Shown piece by piece: positions 51,901 to 55,337 of a DNA stretch of 64,000 nucleotides. The DNA is taken from the NCBI GenBank assembly GCA_030248215.1, contig JASANG010003634.1, forward strand, positions 32,093-96,092. Direction: 5' to 3'. Position numbers and translations under genes: made by a program. The number at the start of each line of letters is the position of its first letter. Position 1 is the stretch's first letter. The notes under the pieces are model-generated. The model saw nothing but the letters and a program-made list of their open reading frames with translations. It was not told the origin of the DNA and did no database searches. The stretch is from Enoplolaimus lenunculus. Lineage: Eukaryota; Nematoda; Enoplea; Enoplida; Thoracostomopsidae.

Positions 51901-53365
51901 TTATTATAACCAAACAAGTTAAATTACCCTGACAGGATGGCGCAGACTCGTTAAAGTTGTGGTTCGATTGACATTCGATAGCTGGACTACCAACCATGTG
52001 ATAATTGGCATCGCAAGTATACGTTACAACTGTACCATCGTAGCTGGGAACTGTTTGCTGAACGTATGTCCCAGACGCAATTGTAACTGGGGCACATATT
52101 GCTAAATGTAACATAAAAAGTTTGCTCTAGGGCTCCAATACATTTCCGATTTGGAGTAAATTTATATTCTGGACGGAACCCTAATTTCATGCATATGCAG
52201 ATTTTGTGAAGCTGGGCCAACAGTTTTGCTTAGCTATGCAACAATGCTAATTTTGCACATTTGTGTTGCTCTAAACATAAATAACCATTCTTTCTTGTCA
52301 GATACTATTCTATTACGGAGATAAACAATTAAATGTGTGGTTTTGGAATAATATATACACATTTCATAAAATAAAAGTCGCTCAATAAAAATCGTTTTTA
52401 CATTAGAAAGAGCAATTCCTATAAATCACCGTTAACTGATCTTGCAGTCTTCCTTATTGTAAATAACATAAAATTTCAAACTTTCTACTTTGATTTGAAC
52501 TTAACCCAAGCTCGTCACTGGCGTATATGTAACCAAAAATATTACTAGTACTTTACTTTAACAAATTCTTACACTACTAAACTTAAGGAATACTGTTGAT
52601 GCTTATTAAAACCTACGATAAAGCACGTACTGCGTTTTGCACTTTATATACACATAATACAAACTTCTTGCGTAAAAGTGGAAAACGTTTTATGTCAATG
52701 TATAACAATTAAAAAAGAAGTATGCAGACATTATTGTCGCAAAGTTTGACTGATGTAAGTAACTGTGAAATGCATTAGAAATTGCCGAAAAATAAACACT
52801 CGGGAAAAATTTTTTCGTTAAATCCTTTAAATCAGGTTTTATAATAAAACTTTTCTGTTTTTAGAACGCTACGCTGTATGTTTCAAAACATTTTGCATCT
52901 GGTAAAAAGTTTTAACCATTCTGTGGGGCAATGTTCGTCGTTTTATGTAAATGAATTTGTCAATCATGTCTTTACCTCAAACTCTGTCCAGAAAAATTGC
53001 AGTTGTGATAGACTGAAGAAACTTCATGCCTGAGTAGCATAAAATGAAGTTCAGCTTTTGAACATTCAAACGGTTTAGTAAAGCCTTGAAACGGAATTTT
53101 TACTGCGTTTAGATTTATTAATGGAACAGTTTAAAATAACGCGTAATTCAAATTACGCTTCAAATTATTATGACCAAACAAGTTAAATTACCCTGACAGG
53201 ATGGCGCAGACTCGTTAAAGTTGTGGTTCGATTGACATTCGATAGCTGGACTACCAACCATGTGATAATTGGCATCGCAAGTATACGTTACAACGGTACC
53301 ATCGTAGCTGGGAACAGTTTGCTGAACGTATGTCCCAGACGCAATTGTAACTGGGGCACATATTG
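33847..53365 (-). CDS. Gene A: DEG/ENaC-family channel with sushi and EGF ectodomain modules (3' part)
   Basis: Exons read from 53365 down to a TGA at 33847. The order is sushi x3, a Cys-rich module, EGF x4 (last calcium-binding), an acidic and Pro/Thr linker, then a DEG/ENaC domain: S-C-T-Y-R-G, Y-G-N-C-Y-T-F-N, G-L-R-L, F-P-D-A-E-G-F, S-P-Y-G-N-C and a final G-G-I-I-G-L..G-T-S..V-E-F helix. The family forms trimeric sodium-selective channels with two membrane helices. The first helix and the start are not in the window. Phases agree throughout, except that one small exon between 38476 and 37434 seems to be missing from my reading. EGF-plus-ASIC proteins are known in nematodes (EGAS), but I know of no sushi-bearing one. 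Confidence 0.8.
34171..34421 (+). mobile_element. tRNA-like element with inverted ends, second copy
   Basis: Reverse-oriented copy of 15950-16220: TTAACCCATTCTCACATTG, then GCTCCTATCGCTCAGTGGTG and GGAGTTCGAATCC. A partial inverted third copy (34480-34622, CATTGACGCTCGAGCCCGAGG) follows. Confidence 0.75.
34480..34622 (-). mobile_element. Partial tRNA-like element
   Basis: CTCTCACATGAATATTTTC and GACGCTCGAGCCCGAGG are shared with 15950-16220, but the middle tRNA-like part is mostly deleted. Confidence 0.6.
34724..34760. repeat. CCGT tetranucleotide repeat next to a palindrome
   Basis: GTCCGTCCGTCCGTTTGTCC and onward, followed by GGAACGGCTGAACCGATTTT. An imperfect palindrome built on CTCCGAGCGAAGCTCGGAG lies at 34660-34690. 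Confidence 0.85.
34860..35400. repeat. Diverged tandem repeat of about 155-175 bp, three copies
   Basis: GGGTTTTTGGGTGCGAGG-type words at 34973, 35148 and 35303, each with TTAGCTAATA and TTTGCATATTAGC neighbours. Together with the CCGT block this may be one larger mobile element of unknown class. Confidence 0.75.
35692..35848. mobile_element. Family 1 MITE copy beside a DEG/ENaC exon, 7/8 TSD
   Basis: GGCCAACGTACAAAATAACC to CTGATCTTTACATGGAAG, flanks AAAATTTT and TAAATTTT. It ends 19 bases from the exon at 35867, on its donor side. Confidence 0.75.
35867..35939 (-). CDS. Gene A: DEG/ENaC palm exon before the second membrane helix
   Basis: The 73-base exon encodes T-A-T-I-V-I-Y-Y-G-S-L-S-L-K-K-L-T-E-V-P (then I-Y-P), the conserved beta strand and linker preceding the pore helix. 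The acceptor is ttttcag and the donor gtatgt. It joins in phase 0 to the final exon. Confidence 0.78.
36046..36227. mobile_element. Family 1 MITE copy, 6/8 TSD
   Basis: GGCCTATGTAAAGATCAGGC to GTTGTTTACATTGGCC, flanks ATCATTTG and AGAATTTG. Confidence 0.78.
36742..36791 (-). CDS. Gene A: DEG/ENaC lower-thumb exon
   Basis: A 50-base exon encodes F-M-E-C-E-K-P-K-N-Y-K-L-C-K-K-E with borders tttcag and gtgagt. It starts in phase 0 and ends in phase 2, linking 37383 to 35939 in frame. The residues themselves are not diagnostic. Confidence 0.55.
36846..37082. mobile_element. Family 1 MITE copy, 7/8 TSD
   Basis: GGACAATCTATAGAACAGAG to CTTGATCTTTGCACGGGCC, flanks GCTATTGC and GCAATTGC. Confidence 0.82.
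37383..37434 (-). CDS. Gene A: DEG/ENaC exon, MEMYEVVSTKA segment
   Basis: A 52-base exon encodes M-E-M-Y-E-V-V-S-T-K-A-T-R-I-A-T-N in the frame that connects to the following exons. The Y-x-x-x-x-S pattern is what follows the last thumb cysteines in this family. The acceptor is tttag and the donor gtaaga. Confidence 0.6.
37502..37774. mobile_element. MITE with AGAGTGTGCAACTGGG ends
   Basis: ACAAGAGTGTGCAACTGGG to AGTGGCACACTCTTGT, with GGCACGCGTTGCGTTCTTGC inside. It lies right beside the DEG/ENaC exon at 37383. Confidence 0.8.
37890..37925. mobile_element. Small family 1 MITE fragment
   Basis: GTAACAGTAGATTAAGCATA followed by TTTCTAAGCC only; the rest is missing. Confidence 0.4.
38050..38240. 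mobile_element. Family 1 MITE copy, TTACTTTTAGGGGCG subfamily, 6/8 TSD
   Basis: AGCCAATGTTACTTTTAGGG to AAAGTGACACGGGCC, flanks TGATAATC and AAATAATC. It carries a single satellite-type unit (AATCTAGAATCTAATC). Confidence 0.82.
38476..38587 (-). CDS. Gene A: DEG/ENaC Cys-rich thumb exon
   Basis: The 112-base exon encodes G-C-Q-F-S-Y-K-Q-K-I-V-G-E-Q-C-N-C-Y-N-P and I-P-N-C-K-I-K-D. The C-x-C and later Cys match the thumb region of the family. The exon leaves in phase 1, but the next exon I found needs phase 2, so a small exon probably lies between. Confidence 0.75.
38840..39006. mobile_element. CACTGTAAA-ended MITE copy, truncated left
   Basis: CTCTGAGTTGAGTTC to CTTACTGAAATTTACAGTG; right part of the family only. 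Confidence 0.68.
39073..39168 (-). CDS. Gene A: DEG/ENaC exon with PYGNC motif
   Basis: A 96-base phase 0-0 exon encodes M-H-V-K-S-L-G-S-P-Y-G-N-C-I-K and Y-F-H-G-G-Y-S-I-P, the conserved P-Y-G-x-C and aromatic stretch before the Cys-rich thumb. The acceptor is tttcag and the donor gtatgc. Confidence 0.8.
39887..40262. mobile_element. Short inverted-repeat element, GGGCGTAG ends
   Basis: GGGCGTAGTTAGGGGGCAAC at the left and ATCCTGGCTACGCCC at the right form an imperfect inverted pair. The interior has no coding signal. Confidence 0.45.
40418..40578 (-). CDS. Gene A: DEG/ENaC palm/finger exon
   Basis: The 161-base exon encodes L-R-L-Q-V-Y-T-D-I-E, G-F-R-L-A-V-H-A-P-G and F-P-D-A-E-G-F-T-V-I-P-G, matching the family pattern G-L-x-L ... 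G-F-x-V-x-I-H-x-P ... P-D-x-x-G-F-x-V-x-P-G. The acceptor is tttag and the donor gtaaga. Confidence 0.85.
40835..40929 (-). CDS. Gene A: DEG/ENaC exon with YGNCYTFN signature
   Basis: The 95-base exon encodes H-H-T-Y-G-N-C-Y-T-F-N-N-N-D, a hallmark of the DEG/ENaC family, then A-G-M-Q-N-G. To keep the family sequence and frame, the exon must stop at a GC donor (ATG-gcaaat) instead of GT, because the next exon starts L-R-L-Q-V. The acceptor is tttcag. Confidence 0.8.
41006..41090 (-). CDS. Gene A: candidate acidic exon, out of phase in the main chain
   Basis: An 85-base open stretch with good acceptor (aacag) and donor (gtaagt) encodes Q-L-N-K-A-K-K-A-N-N-E-V-V-E-V-D-L-D-K-E in one frame, similar in style to the linker at 43834. 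However, joining it between 41849 and 40929 would shift the frame, while omitting it keeps the channel domain intact. It may be alternative, vestigial or a chance match. Confidence 0.3.
41110..41380. mobile_element. MITE with AGAGTGTGCAACTGGG ends, left end eroded
   Basis: GTACAAAATGTACCACCGG and GCGTTTTTGGCCGACCCCC at the left, CTCAGTTGCATACTCTTGTT at the right. Confidence 0.7.
41490..41768. mobile_element. TA-flanked MITE copy (same family as 25790)
   Basis: CTGTAGTGACCCGAATAAGG to TACTCGGGTCACTACAG with TA at both sides; shares GGACTCTATCCGCTTACGG inside. Confidence 0.85.
41849..42072 (-). CDS. Gene A: Pro/Thr linker and start of DEG/ENaC ectodomain
   Basis: The 224-base exon has a Pro/Ala/Thr-rich start, then E-M-T-R-Y-I-L-L-D-M-S-Q-P-E-L and M-L-S-E-L-L-T-S-C-T-Y-R-G-V-A-D-C-E. 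The last part matches the palm/finger start of DEG/ENaC ectodomains (a Cys and aromatic-x-G followed by another Cys). It ends in phase 2, which fits the exon at 40929. Confidence 0.72.
42247..42427. mobile_element. GC-rich palindromic MITE, TSD TAA
   Basis: GGGCGGTGCTATACTTTATA to TTAGCACCACCA with TAA at 42244-42246 and 42428-42430. It contains the GACGGCACCGGACG words. Confidence 0.75.
42875..42960. mobile_element. GC-rich palindromic MITE, short copy
   Basis: TGGTGGCGGTATACTTTTGA, GTCCGGCGCCGTCCGCCACG and GACGGCGACGTACGACAAG; the right terminus is shortened. Confidence 0.65.
43028..43110 (+). mobile_element. tRNA-like sequence
   Basis: GCGCTGGTCAGTGGTAGAGT (A-box-like) followed by TAAGTTCTGAACCCG in the B-box position. 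Probably a SINE head; it does not give a convincing full tRNA. Confidence 0.4.
43111..43833. other. Gene A intron with a CCGTTTCCG patch
   Basis: AACCGGATTCCCGTTTCCG and GTGTCCGTTTCCGTTTTCG with ATAACGGAAATTCAGTTATT form a local repeat also faintly seen near 12420-12640. No exon. Confidence 0.4.
43834..43896 (-). CDS. Gene A: acidic linker exon
   Basis: A 63-base phase 0-0 exon encodes V-E-E-A-A-S-E-V-N-E-V-L-E-Q-S-L-S-F-D-E (then P). It is acidic and probably helical, with acceptor atttttag and donor gtaagt. It links the EGF array to the channel domain. Confidence 0.6.
44228..44316 (-). CDS. Gene A: calcium-binding EGF-like domain 4
   Basis: The 89-base exon starts D-I-D-E-C-A-S-Y-P-C-K-P-G-D-T-C and ends G-G-Y-T-C-L-T-A-A-A. 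The D-I-D-E-C start is the calcium-binding EGF signature. The exon leaves in phase 0, where the gene switches from shuffled phase-1 modules to the channel part. The module lacks the last two EGF cysteines in this exon. Confidence 0.8.
44575..44730 (-). mobile_element. Degenerate tRNA-like element
   Basis: GTTGAACGCTCGAACCCGAG and AACAGTTGTTAAACACTG match the same family. The tRNA part is altered (CTCGGACTTGAACTCGG). Confidence 0.5.
44733..44964. mobile_element. TGGCTGGGTTTC-ended MITE copy
   Basis: TGACTGGGTTTCGGAAACCC to ATTTCAGAAACTCAGCCA, with CATGGTGCCTCCTTAATATA inside. It directly follows a tRNA-like fragment. Confidence 0.75.
45100..45253. mobile_element. hAT-like MITE, 6/8 TSD
   Basis: CGGGCCCAAAGCCGAAGAG to GCTGGCTACGGTCCTG, flanks TGTCATAA and TATCACAA. 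Confidence 0.78.
45304..45417 (-). CDS. Gene A: EGF-like domain 3
   Basis: The 114-base phase-1 exon encodes T-D-E-C-A-A-N-P-C-H-G-L-A-T-C, F-R-C-E-C-V-A-G-M-T-G and a final C, a full EGF with the D-E-C start often linked to calcium binding. The donor is gttagt. Confidence 0.85.
45514..45690. mobile_element. Family 1 MITE copy, reverse orientation
   Basis: GGCCCATATTACTTTTAGTG to GCCCTAAAAGTAACATTGGCC with GGCTTAGG words inside. The duplication is not preserved. Confidence 0.75.
46118..46240 (-). CDS. Gene A: EGF-like domain 2
   Basis: The 123-base phase-1 exon contains N-C-D-N, F-T-C-E-N-D-G-A-C-M-Q and L-S-C-T-C-P-R-G-W-I-G-E-F-C, a complete EGF. A family 1 MITE with a 49-base array starts 49 bases upstream at 46290. 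Confidence 0.85.
   Translation of the reverse strand, partial: RCLVTVIMWILHAKTMVPACRKLAFCLAHVPAVGLASFVK
46290..46838. mobile_element. Family 1 MITE with an internal 49-bp array, 7/8 TSD
   Basis: GGCCCACGTAAAGATCAGGG to CCTGTTCTTTATTGGCC, flanks AAAAAATT and AAAAATTT. The inside holds AATATGCTCGCTATTACG words at 46405, 46454, 46503, 46552, 46601, 46644, 46693 and 46748, mostly 49 bases apart. Confidence 0.88.
46405..46800. repeat. 49-bp higher-order tandem repeat of TTAGGC hexamers
   Basis: Eight units, each AATATGCTCGCTATTACG plus a run of GCTTAG hexamers. Spacing is 49 with single deviations of plus or minus six, showing gain and loss of one hexamer. Confidence 0.85.
47379..47534 (-). CDS. 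Gene A: Thr-rich spacer plus EGF-like domain 1
   Basis: The 156-base exon starts with a Thr-rich stretch (T-T-T-P-V-R-V-T-T-T-T-T-P) likely to carry O-glycans. It continues C-T-S-E-P-C-F-N-G-A-T-C, Y-C-T-C-A-E-G-F and a final C, the six-cysteine EGF pattern. The donor is gtaagc. Confidence 0.84.
47765..47941 (-). CDS. Gene A: Cys-rich module of unrecognised family
   Basis: The 177-base phase-1 exon reads G-T-W-D-E-K-C-K-A-L-P-K-R, then N-L-C-L-K-A-C-T-S-N and K-K-C-I-A-C-D-S-E-F-R-W. Five cysteines and a basic middle suggest a small disulfide module, but I do not recognise the family. Frame, length and splice sites (tgtag, gtaaat) fit between sushi 3 and EGF 1. Confidence 0.65.
47942..49481. 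other. Gene A intron with a diverged direct repeat
   Basis: ATCATATGACATTCT occurs at 48366 and 48840 and similar AAACGACATAGTAA/AAACGTCAAATAACG words lie between, suggesting an old duplicated element. No coding support. Confidence 0.4.
49482..49841. mobile_element. TGGCTGGGTTTC-ended MITE copy
   Basis: TGGCTGGGTTTCCAAAACCC to ATTTCAGAAACCCAGCCA, with ACTTAAGT words repeated in both orientations. Confidence 0.82.
49965..50138 (-). CDS. Gene A: sushi/CCP domain 3
   Basis: A 174-base phase-1 exon encodes A-I-C-P-S-P-P-S-I-A-D-G, V-T-Y-T-C-V-T-G-F and L-T-C-L-G-S-G-T-Y, a regular sushi module. Borders are ttatag and gtaagc. An AATAAAATAACG-type simple repeat (50144-50322) lies in the upstream intron directly against the acceptor. 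Confidence 0.86.
50144..50322. repeat. AATAAAATAACG minisatellite against a splice acceptor
   Basis: Short AT-rich units (AAATAAAATAACG) fill the intron just upstream, in gene sense, of the sushi exon at 49965. On the coding strand this is T-rich and may serve as the polypyrimidine tract. Confidence 0.85.
50450..51271. mobile_element. Large inverted repeat (foldback) element in gene A intron
   Basis: The arm 50450-50617 (TTGCTCAGAACTTGAGCAAC... to ...GCGGACAGCAAA) is repeated in inverted form at 51103-51271 with very few changes. The loop of about 485 bases has no coding signal I recognise. The arms are near-identical, so the structure is young or maintained. Confidence 0.8.
51313..51586. 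mobile_element. TTAA-flanked MITE (piggyBac- or Kolobok-like)
   Basis: Ends read GCCCTATTCATACG and CGTGTGAATAGGAC, imperfect inverted repeats, with TTAA on both sides. The matching place in the right duplicate (near 52825) has a single TTAA and no insert, which confirms the borders. The inside holds repeated TGCAAGTT-type words in both orientations. Related sequence lies near 39194-39355. Confidence 0.8.
51928..52101 (-). CDS. Gene A: sushi/CCP domain 2 (duplicate copy)
   Basis: A 174-base exon with four sushi cysteines and I-E-C-Q near the end. The protein is identical to the exon at 53192. The surrounding intron is duplicated too but has diverged visibly more than the exon. Confidence 0.85.
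52281..52782. other. Gene A intron containing the unoccupied retroelement site
   Basis: GGTTTTGGAATAATATATAC followed by ACATTTCATAAAATA (52340-52375) matches the DNA on both sides of the retroelement. The rest has no feature. Confidence 0.55.
53192..53365 (-). CDS. Gene A: sushi/CCP domain 1 (duplicate copy)
   Basis: This 174-base phase-1 exon encodes A-I-C-A-P-V-T-I-A-S-G-T-Y, V-V-T-Y-T-C-D-A-N-Y-H-M-V and a closing A-P-S-C-Q. It encodes the same protein as the exon 1264 bases to the left, differing only at two silent positions. The LTR retroelement begins 350 bases upstream in gene sense. Confidence 0.85.
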
Positions 53366-53540
53366 CTAAATGTAACATAAAAAGTTTGCTCTAGGGCTCC
53401 AATGGATTTCCGATTTGGAGTAAATTTATATTATGATTGAAACCCCAATTTCATGCATATGCAGATTTTGTGACGCTGGGCCAACAGTTTTGCTTAGCTA
53501 TGCAACAATGCTAATTTTGCACATTTGTGTTGCTCTAAAC

Positions 53541-53711
53541 ATACTCGTGATTTTTGAAGAATTTTGGAAAGCTCCGAAGTATTGATTTTAACGTCAAAAT
53601 CTCTCTGGGAATTTTTGTGTTTTACGTCTGATCTTCGGTGGACGTGCAGGATTTCCGTGTGGAGCTTAACTGGGTGAGTACCGTGCAAGGAATTACATTT
53701 TGGGAATTACA
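53541..53711. other. Insert between duplicate and retroelement, possible old LTR remnant
   Basis: About 170 bases here are missing from the matching place in the left duplicate (after 52279). The segment contains CTGGGTGAGT, as in the LTR end, and finishes with GAATTACA, similar to the LTR terminus GTTACA. It may be the 3' part of an older related solo LTR into whose border the new element inserted. Confidence 0.35.
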
Positions 53712-53715
53712 ATAT
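53712..53715. repeat. Target site duplication ATAT, left
   Basis: ATAT precedes the 5' LTR and is repeated at 63331-63334 after the 3' LTR. Four bases is within the Ty3/Gypsy range. The sequence is low complexity, so the length is not certain. Confidence 0.6.
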
Positions 53716-54149
53716 TGTAACGATTGCTCAGTTAACTTTGGTGATTCACCAGTGGAATAAAATTTGTATCTTGAAAATTTTTAGAATGAATGGCCATTGT
53801 ATTAAAATGTTAGAGAGAAGTTCGGAGTTGCTTGATGAATAGCGGCGCCGGTTAGGCGAAAAATATAATAATTTTTGGGTGAATCTGGTGGCAGCGTGGT
53901 GAATTGAAAGGAGAATGAAAGAGGGTTGTTATTCGTTTTTGTTACAGTCATTATCGTTTCTGACTTGGTGAATCATTTATTTTTGACGACTGTTACGTGC
54001 ACTGGGACTTCTGCTTGGAGCGAGTTTAATTTACATGTAGCGAGTGTTATCTTAGTGTGTACCGTTCTTTTGGCTATCAATTGGAACATATCTGGGTGAG
54101 TGTAAATTTTTCTATTTCTTAGACGGACGTTGCAGTTGCGGGCGTTACA
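53716..54149 (+). repeat. 5' LTR
   Basis: 434 bases from TGTAACGATT to GGGCGTTACA, with 6-bp inverted ends TGTAAC/GTTACA. Compared with the 3' LTR it differs at position 2 (TG versus TA), at a ggGtgagt/ggTtgagt site and at an A/C just after ctattctt-like sequence near the end. A strong donor-like GGTGAGTG sits at 54095. Confidence 0.95.
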
Positions 54150-54153
54150 TTTT

Positions 54154-54176
54154 TGGAGGTCGTACTGGGGATCGAA
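54154..54176 (+). other. Primer binding site
   Basis: Four bases after the LTR, TGGAGGTCGTACTGGGG continues into ATCGAA. The reverse complement reads as a tRNA 3' end: T-loop TTCGATC, five T-stem bases, seven acceptor bases, a U discriminator and CCA. The isoacceptor is not identified; U73 in animals is seen for Gln, Thr and Cys tRNAs. Confidence 0.75.
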
Positions 54177-54191
54177 AATTCAAACCGGGTG

Positions 54192-54268
54192 CAATCAGTA
54201 GATAGAGATACCGGTTCCCCGTAACAGAACCCCAATCAGTAGATAGAAATACAGGTTCCCCGTAACAG
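54192..54268 (+). repeat. Direct repeat in the retroelement leader
   Basis: A stretch beginning CAATCAGTAGATAG and ending GGTTCCCCGTAACAG occurs twice with a period of 41 bases, differing by a few substitutions. It lies between the primer site and gag. A role in packaging or translation is possible but not shown. Confidence 0.7.
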
Positions 54269-54599
54269 GCACGTTAACAGAACAACCCTAACCAACAAAT
54301 TTAAGTTGAAAATTAAGCACACTTACTAAATTAATTTGACTTAATTTAACCATACTAACAAACTCACAATAAATAAAACAAAATACTTTAGTTAGGCAAC
54401 ATCACACTTTAGCACGTCCTTCAGACCCGAGTCCGTTTAGTTCCAGAAGCTCTTCTGGGCGCCCCCAGAAGCCTTCGAACGTACCTCGTTCATCTCCGGA
54501 GCGCACCTCGCTCCCAATTTTTGCTTTACCATTCCGTACCCGCTGGTACATCCCATATTTTCGAATAATTCTTAAGCGCCCTGGTCTAAACCGGACTCA

Positions 54600-55337
54600 A
54601 TGTCTAAGGAGAACCCTGCACCCACTACATCTTTCACGGGGAAAGAGCGCACAGATAGCATTTTGCGAGCCCTGGAAAGACAAAATCAAGAAATTTCACA
54701 CCTTTTACGCAATCAAACGGAAACAAATAAAAGTGTTTCAGTACTACAAGAACAAATTATTGATTTAGACACCACTTCTAGCACATCTGTAACATACCAA
54801 ACCGACCTTGCACTATATCATGGAAAAATTGGGGAAGATTTTAAACAGTGGTTCGAACTTTTTGAACTTGTAGCCAACGCCAATAACTGGAATGAAGCTC
54901 GGAAAACCAAAGTACTACCAGCATATTTAAGAGGCACTGCACTTGAATGTTATCGTGGACTACCTGATGCCACTAAGCGCAGTTACTCAGCATTAACGGC
55001 TAAACTTGTAGAGTTACTGCAAGCACCAGAGGGAGAAAAATTTAAAAGAAATGAACTAGTTCGTCGCAAACAATTAGTTACAGAAGGCGTAGGTGACTAT
55101 GGGCAAGCTATTAAAGTACTCGCACGTGGCGCATGGCCTAATATAGATGAACATACACGAGATGCATTCGCTTGCGACTTTTTTATTGAAGGCCTTCGTG
55201 ACCGTAGAATGAAAAAATTTGTGTTATCTAAGGAACCTAAGTCACTGGAGGATGCAATCAAACTTGCTGAAAAAGAGGAAGCACAGCACAGACTTTTAGA
55301 AATAATACAGCAAATGAAACAAATACTAACGCTCTGA
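54600..55337 (+). CDS. gag: Retroelement gag, N-terminal and capsid part
   Basis: 245 codons from an ATG. It opens with a Ser/Thr-rich stretch and a coiled-coil-like R-A-L-E-R-Q-N-Q-E-I region, then L-A-L-Y-H-G-K-I-G-E-D-F-K-Q-W-F-E-L-F, N-N-W-N-E-A-R-K-T and G-T-A-L-E-C-Y. This is the retrotransposon gag/capsid pattern. It ends in a TGA soon after a Lys/Glu-rich helix. The zinc knuckle lies in the next frame, so gag is split either by programmed shifting or by an indel near 55271-55337. Confidence 0.85.
   Translation: MSKENPAPTTSFTGKERTDSILRALERQNQEISHLLRNQTETNKSVSVLQEQIIDLDTTSSTSVTYQTDLALYHGKIGEDFKQWFELFELVANANNWNEARKTKVLPAYLRGTALECYRGLPDATKRSYSALTAKLVELLQAPEGEKFKRNELVRRKQLVTEGVGDYGQAIKVLARGAWPNIDEHTRDAFACDFFIEGLRDRRMKKFVLSKEPKSLEDAIKLAEKEEAQHRLLEIIQQMKQILTL

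Larger units (their letters stand above)
51273..53540. repeat. Tandem duplication of a sushi exon with its introns
   Basis: The block from about 51273 to 52280 and the block from about 52783 to 53540 are copies. Exons are 1264 bases apart and nearly identical; introns differ by roughly one base in twelve. The left copy carries an extra TTAA-flanked MITE (51313-51586). The right copy is followed by the retroelement, and its sequence resumes at 63331. Confidence 0.85.
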
